Shown: positions 6,461 through 8,594 of the stretch, one piece after another
How positions within the stretch are numbered: position 1 is the stretch's first letter
Layout of the letters: each line of letters opens with the position of its first letter
Notes under the pieces: generated by a model
The model's database searches: none
What the model saw: only the letters and a program-made list of their open reading frames with translations
What the model was told of the DNA's origin: nothing
DNA from: Geobacter sp.
GTDB lineage: Bacteria; Desulfobacterota; Desulfuromonadia; Geobacterales; Pseudopelobacteraceae
Reading direction: 5' to 3'
Assembly (NCBI GenBank): GCA_027346925.1
Contig: DAIERH010000091.1
Coordinates: 1 to 8,594, forward strand
Length of the DNA stretch: 8,594 nucleotides
Program-made: the position numbers and the translations under genes

Positions 6461-6505
6461 ACCCGGACACATAGCTGCGACCGCCATTAGCAATCAATCA
6501 CGACC

Positions 6506-6511
6506 AAGGAG
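6506..6511 (+). promoter_or_regulatory. Ribosome binding site of the ArnB-like gene
   Basis: AAGGAG lies in the 63-nt gap after the ArnT-like gene, 12 nt before the ATG at 6524. No hairpin terminator is visible in the gap, so transcription can continue from the gene before. Confidence 0.5.
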
Positions 6512-6523
6512 CACTGAGAAACC

Positions 6524-7687
6524 ATGCGCGATACCTTTCTCCCCTTTTCCACCCCCACCATCGACGATGCCGAGATCAACGAGGTGGTCGATTCCCTCAA
6601 ATCCGGCTGGATCACCACCGGCCCCAAGGTGAAACGCTTCGAGGAGGAGTTCCGCTCCTATGTGGGCTCCCCCTTTGCCGTGGCGCTCAGTTCGGCCACC
6701 GCCGGGCTGCACCTGACCCTTTTGGCCCTCAAGATCCAGGAGGGGGACGAGATCATCACCACCCCCATGACCTTTGCCTCCACGGTCAGCATGATCATTC
6801 TGGCCGGCGCCACGCCGGTACTGGCGGACATCGAACCCGGCACCCTCAACATAGACGTGAACGAGGTCAGAAAAAAGATCACCCCCAGGACCAAGGCCGT
6901 CATCCCGGTGCACTTCGCCGGACAGGCCTGCGATATGGACCCGCTCTTCTCCCTTGCCCGGGAGCACAACCTGACGGTGATCGAGGATGCGGCCCATGCC
7001 GCCGGGACCGAGTACAAGGGAAAACGGATCGGCTCCCTTGACTCCATCTCGATCTTTTCGTTCCATCCCAACAAGAACATCACCACCGGCGAGGGGGGCA
7101 TGGTCTGCACCCGCGACGAGGACCTGGCCGAGGAGGTCAGCCTGCTCAAGTTTCACGGCATGAGCCGCGAAGCCTGGAAGCGCTTCTCCGCCTCCGGCAC
7201 CCCCAACTACGACATCATGCTCCCCGGCTACAAGTACAACATGATGGACATTCAGGCCGCCATCGGCATCCACCAGTTGCCCAAGCTGGACGGTTTCATC
7301 GACAAACGGCGTACCATTGCCGAATTCTACAACCGTGAGTTCGCCGATGTGGTAGAGTTGGCCCTGCCCGCGTACGCCCCGTACGAGCAACGCCACGCCT
7401 GGCATCTGTACACCCCGCTGGTCAGGGTCGAGCAGCTGACCATCGACCGCGACCATTTCATGGCCGAACTGAAAAAACACAACATAGGCTCCGGCCTGCA
7501 CTACAAGGCCATCCACCACCACGCCTGGTACCGGGAGAACATGCCGATTGCCGACACCGACCTGCCCAACGCCAGCTATGCCTCGGAACGCATCCTGTCC
7601 TTGCCGCTCTTCCCGAAGATGACCGAAGAAGACGCCGCTGACGTGGTTGCGGCAGTGAAAGACGTTATTGCCGCCAACAGGAGATAG
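6524..7687 (+). CDS. DegT/DnrJ/EryC1/StrS aminotransferase, ArnB-like, 387 aa
   Basis: Cytoplasmic PLP-dependent aminotransferase (fold type I) that converts a nucleotide-linked 4-keto sugar into its 4-amino form with glutamate as amino donor. ArnB does this for UDP-4-keto-arabinose in the aminoarabinose pathway. The protein follows ArnB closely from end to end: FLPFSTP (5-11), SGWITTGPK (27-35), SSATAGLH (56-63, PLP phosphate region), AVIPVHFAG (125-133), IEDAAHAAGT (153-162, with Asp155 facing the PLP ring nitrogen), FSFHPNKNITTGEGG (178-192, with Lys184 as the Schiff-base lysine), LKFHGMS (208-214), PGYKYNM (234-240) and SLPLFPKM (359-366). The length (387) fits ArnB (about 380). The nearest cousins PseC, PglE and WecE share this fold, so substrate specificity is inferred from overall likeness and the ArnT-like neighbour. 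It is followed 10 nt later by dnaB. ArnA, ArnC and ArnD partners are not present here. Confidence 0.92.
   Translation: MRDTFLPFSTPTIDDAEINEVVDSLKSGWITTGPKVKRFEEEFRSYVGSPFAVALSSATAGLHLTLLALKIQEGDEIITTPMTFASTVSMIILAGATPVLADIEPGTLNIDVNEVRKKITPRTKAVIPVHFAGQACDMDPLFSLAREHNLTVIEDAAHAAGTEYKGKRIGSLDSISIFSFHPNKNITTGEGGMVCTRDEDLAEEVSLLKFHGMSREAWKRFSASGTPNYDIMLPGYKYNMMDIQAAIGIHQLPKLDGFIDKRRTIAEFYNREFADVVELALPAYAPYEQRHAWHLYTPLVRVEQLTIDRDHFMAELKKHNIGSGLHYKAIHHHAWYRENMPIADTDLPNASYASERILSLPLFPKMTEEDAADVVAAVKDVIAANRR
7679..7683 (+). promoter_or_regulatory. Possible ribosome binding site of dnaB
   Basis: AGGAG covers the last codons of the aminotransferase gene and lies 14 nt before the dnaB ATG at 7698, longer than the usual spacing. 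No better site is present in the 10-nt gap, so dnaB translation may be coupled to termination of the gene before. Confidence 0.4.
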
Positions 7688-7697
7688 ACAACCACCC

Positions 7698-8594
7698 ATG
7701 AGTAACGAAGACCTGCGCAAACTCCCCCCCCAGAGCCTGGAGGCCGAGATGTCCATCCTGGGGGGCATTCTGATCGACAACGACGCCATCAACCGGGTGC
7801 TGGAGATCCTGCTGCCCGAGGACTTCTACCGGGAGAGCCACCGCAAGATCTTTCAGGCCATGATGCGCCTCTCCGACCAGCGTGAACCCAGCGACCTGAT
7901 CACCATGACCGATATCCTCAGGAGACAGGGGGAGCTGGAGGAGGTGGGGGGAGCGGCCTACCTGGCCACCCTGGTTGACTACGTCCCCACCGCGGCCAAC
8001 ATCTCCTACTACTGCAAGATCGTGAAGGAAAAGGCGGTCAACCGGAAGCTGATCAGCGTGGCCACCGAGATCGTCACCCGTGGCTACGACGAGCAGGCAG
8101 ACGTCAACGAACTCCTGGACGTGGCCCAGAAACAGATCTACGAGATCTCGGAAAACAAGCTCAGGCCCCAGTATGTGCCGGTACAGGCGGTGGTCAAGGA
8201 CACCTTCAAGATCCTCAAATCCTTGCACGACCGCAAGGAACTGATCACCGGCACCCCCACCGGCTACACCGACCTGGACACCATGACCGCCGGGTTCCAG
8301 CCGGGCGACCTGATCATCATCGCGGCCCGCCCCTCCATGGGCAAGACCACCCTGGCCCTCAACATCGCCCAGTACGCCAGCGCAGAGAGCAAGAAGAAGA
8401 TCCCCTCGGCCATCTTCTCCCTGGAGATGGGCAAGGAACAGTTGGTGATGCGCTTCTTCGCCTCCATCGCCCGGGTCGATTTCGGCAAGATGCGCACCGG
8501 CCATTTCCAGGACTCGGACTGGCCCCGCCTCACCCGGGCGGCCGGGGTGCTGCACGATTCCAGGATCTTCATCGACGACACCCCGGCCATCAGC
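7698..8594 (+). CDS. dnaB: Replicative DNA helicase DnaB, N-terminal 299 residues (partial, runs off right edge)
   Basis: Hexameric 5'-3' helicase that unwinds DNA at the replication fork and recruits primase. The N-terminal domain (residues about 7-110) starts with the typical LPPQSLEAEMSILGGIL and contains EDFYRESHRKIF and VPTAANI. A linker covers about 111-180. The RecA-like ATPase domain opens with TGTPTGYTDLDTMTAGFQPG (184-203). Walker A is ARPSMGKTT (210-218, Lys216 and Thr217), and the catalytic-glutamate motif FSLEM is at 240-244 (Glu243). Full-length DnaB is about 450-470 residues, so Walker B, the arginine finger and the DNA-binding loops lie beyond the window. The common intein insertion site in Walker A is uninterrupted. 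The gene begins 10 nt after the aminotransferase stop, so it is probably cotranscribed with it. In many bacteria dnaB follows the rpsF-rpsR-rplI ribosomal genes, so this neighbourhood is unusual. Identity is certain. Confidence 0.97.
   Translation, partial: MSNEDLRKLPPQSLEAEMSILGGILIDNDAINRVLEILLPEDFYRESHRKIFQAMMRLSDQREPSDLITMTDILRRQGELEEVGGAAYLATLVDYVPTAANISYYCKIVKEKAVNRKLISVATEIVTRGYDEQADVNELLDVAQKQIYEISENKLRPQYVPVQAVVKDTFKILKSLHDRKELITGTPTGYTDLDTMTAGFQPGDLIIIAARPSMGKTTLALNIAQYASAESKKKIPSAIFSLEMGKEQLVMRFFASIARVDFGKMRTGHFQDSDWPRLTRAAGVLHDSRIFIDDTPAIS

Noticed and set aside
3483..6505. The 11-base string CAATCACGACC occurs at 3483-3493 and 6495-6505, each a short way before a start codon
   Set aside because: The distances to the starts differ (10 and 18 nt), flanking bases are unrelated, and two copies of this length could arise by chance or from a shared weak leader preference. 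There is no further support for an operator.
6494..7792. Long open frame (432 codons) on the minus strand opposite the ArnB-like gene
   Set aside because: It is rich in Gly, Val and His without family motifs, and the opposite strand encodes an end-to-end ArnB-like protein.
8325..8355. Possible intein insertion at the DnaB Walker A motif
   Set aside because: The motif reads straight through ARPSMGKTT with no intein splice junction. Later insertion sites lie outside the window.
7665..8555. Open frame of 296 codons antisense to dnaB
   Set aside because: The sense strand has unmistakable DnaB motifs, and the antisense product has low-complexity Gly/Asp/Val composition.
1..8594. CRISPR arrays, insertion sequences, tRNA or rRNA genes, attachment sites, defence or toxin genes
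   Set aside because: No regularly spaced repeats, transposase-like frames, terminal inverted repeats, RNA gene hallmarks or compositional breaks were seen. Genes fill nearly all of the window and the longest gap is 176 bases.

Overview
This 8.6-kb window carries eight protein genes on two divergent blocks. The DNA is GC-rich, tightly packed and codes almost throughout. The dprA–topA pair, a LysM protein beside a CpoB/YbgF-like lipoprotein, and the overall protein flavour suggest a Gram-negative delta-proteobacterium of the Geobacter/Desulfuromonadota type. That placement is an inference from memory; no 16S or other decisive marker is present. The lipobox protein, LysM protein and ArnT-like transferase all imply an outer membrane.

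Left block, minus strand (3327 down to 1). A CpoB/YbgF-like TPR lipoprotein is followed by a secreted LysM protein, then a rho-independent terminator, then dprA (processing of incoming single-stranded DNA and RecA loading), then the first 125 codons of topA (topoisomerase I), which runs off the left edge. The first two genes look like one transcript, led by a promoter with a perfect TTGACA -35 box. The terminator at 1506-1532 lies in the only room upstream of dprA, so dprA-topA needs either read-through or a promoter inside the LysM gene.

Divergent intergenic region (3328-3503). It holds the minus-strand promoter and a weaker plus-strand candidate.

Right block, plus strand (3504 to 8594). 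A U32-family [Fe-S] protein close to the tRNA-hydroxylation factor TrhP (YegQ) overlaps by 4 nt with an ArnT-like lipid-linked glycosyltransferase. Next come an ArnB-like PLP sugar aminotransferase and the first 299 codons of the replicative helicase dnaB, which runs off the right edge. ArnT and ArnB catalyse the last step and an early step of lipid A aminoarabinose modification, but arnA, arnC and arnD are not in the window. Here the pair sits between housekeeping genes.

I see no mobile element, CRISPR array, tRNA, rRNA or convincing new defence system. The most notable points are a tandem internal repeat in the LysM protein, the terminator placement before dprA, and the arnT-arnB pair next to dnaB.
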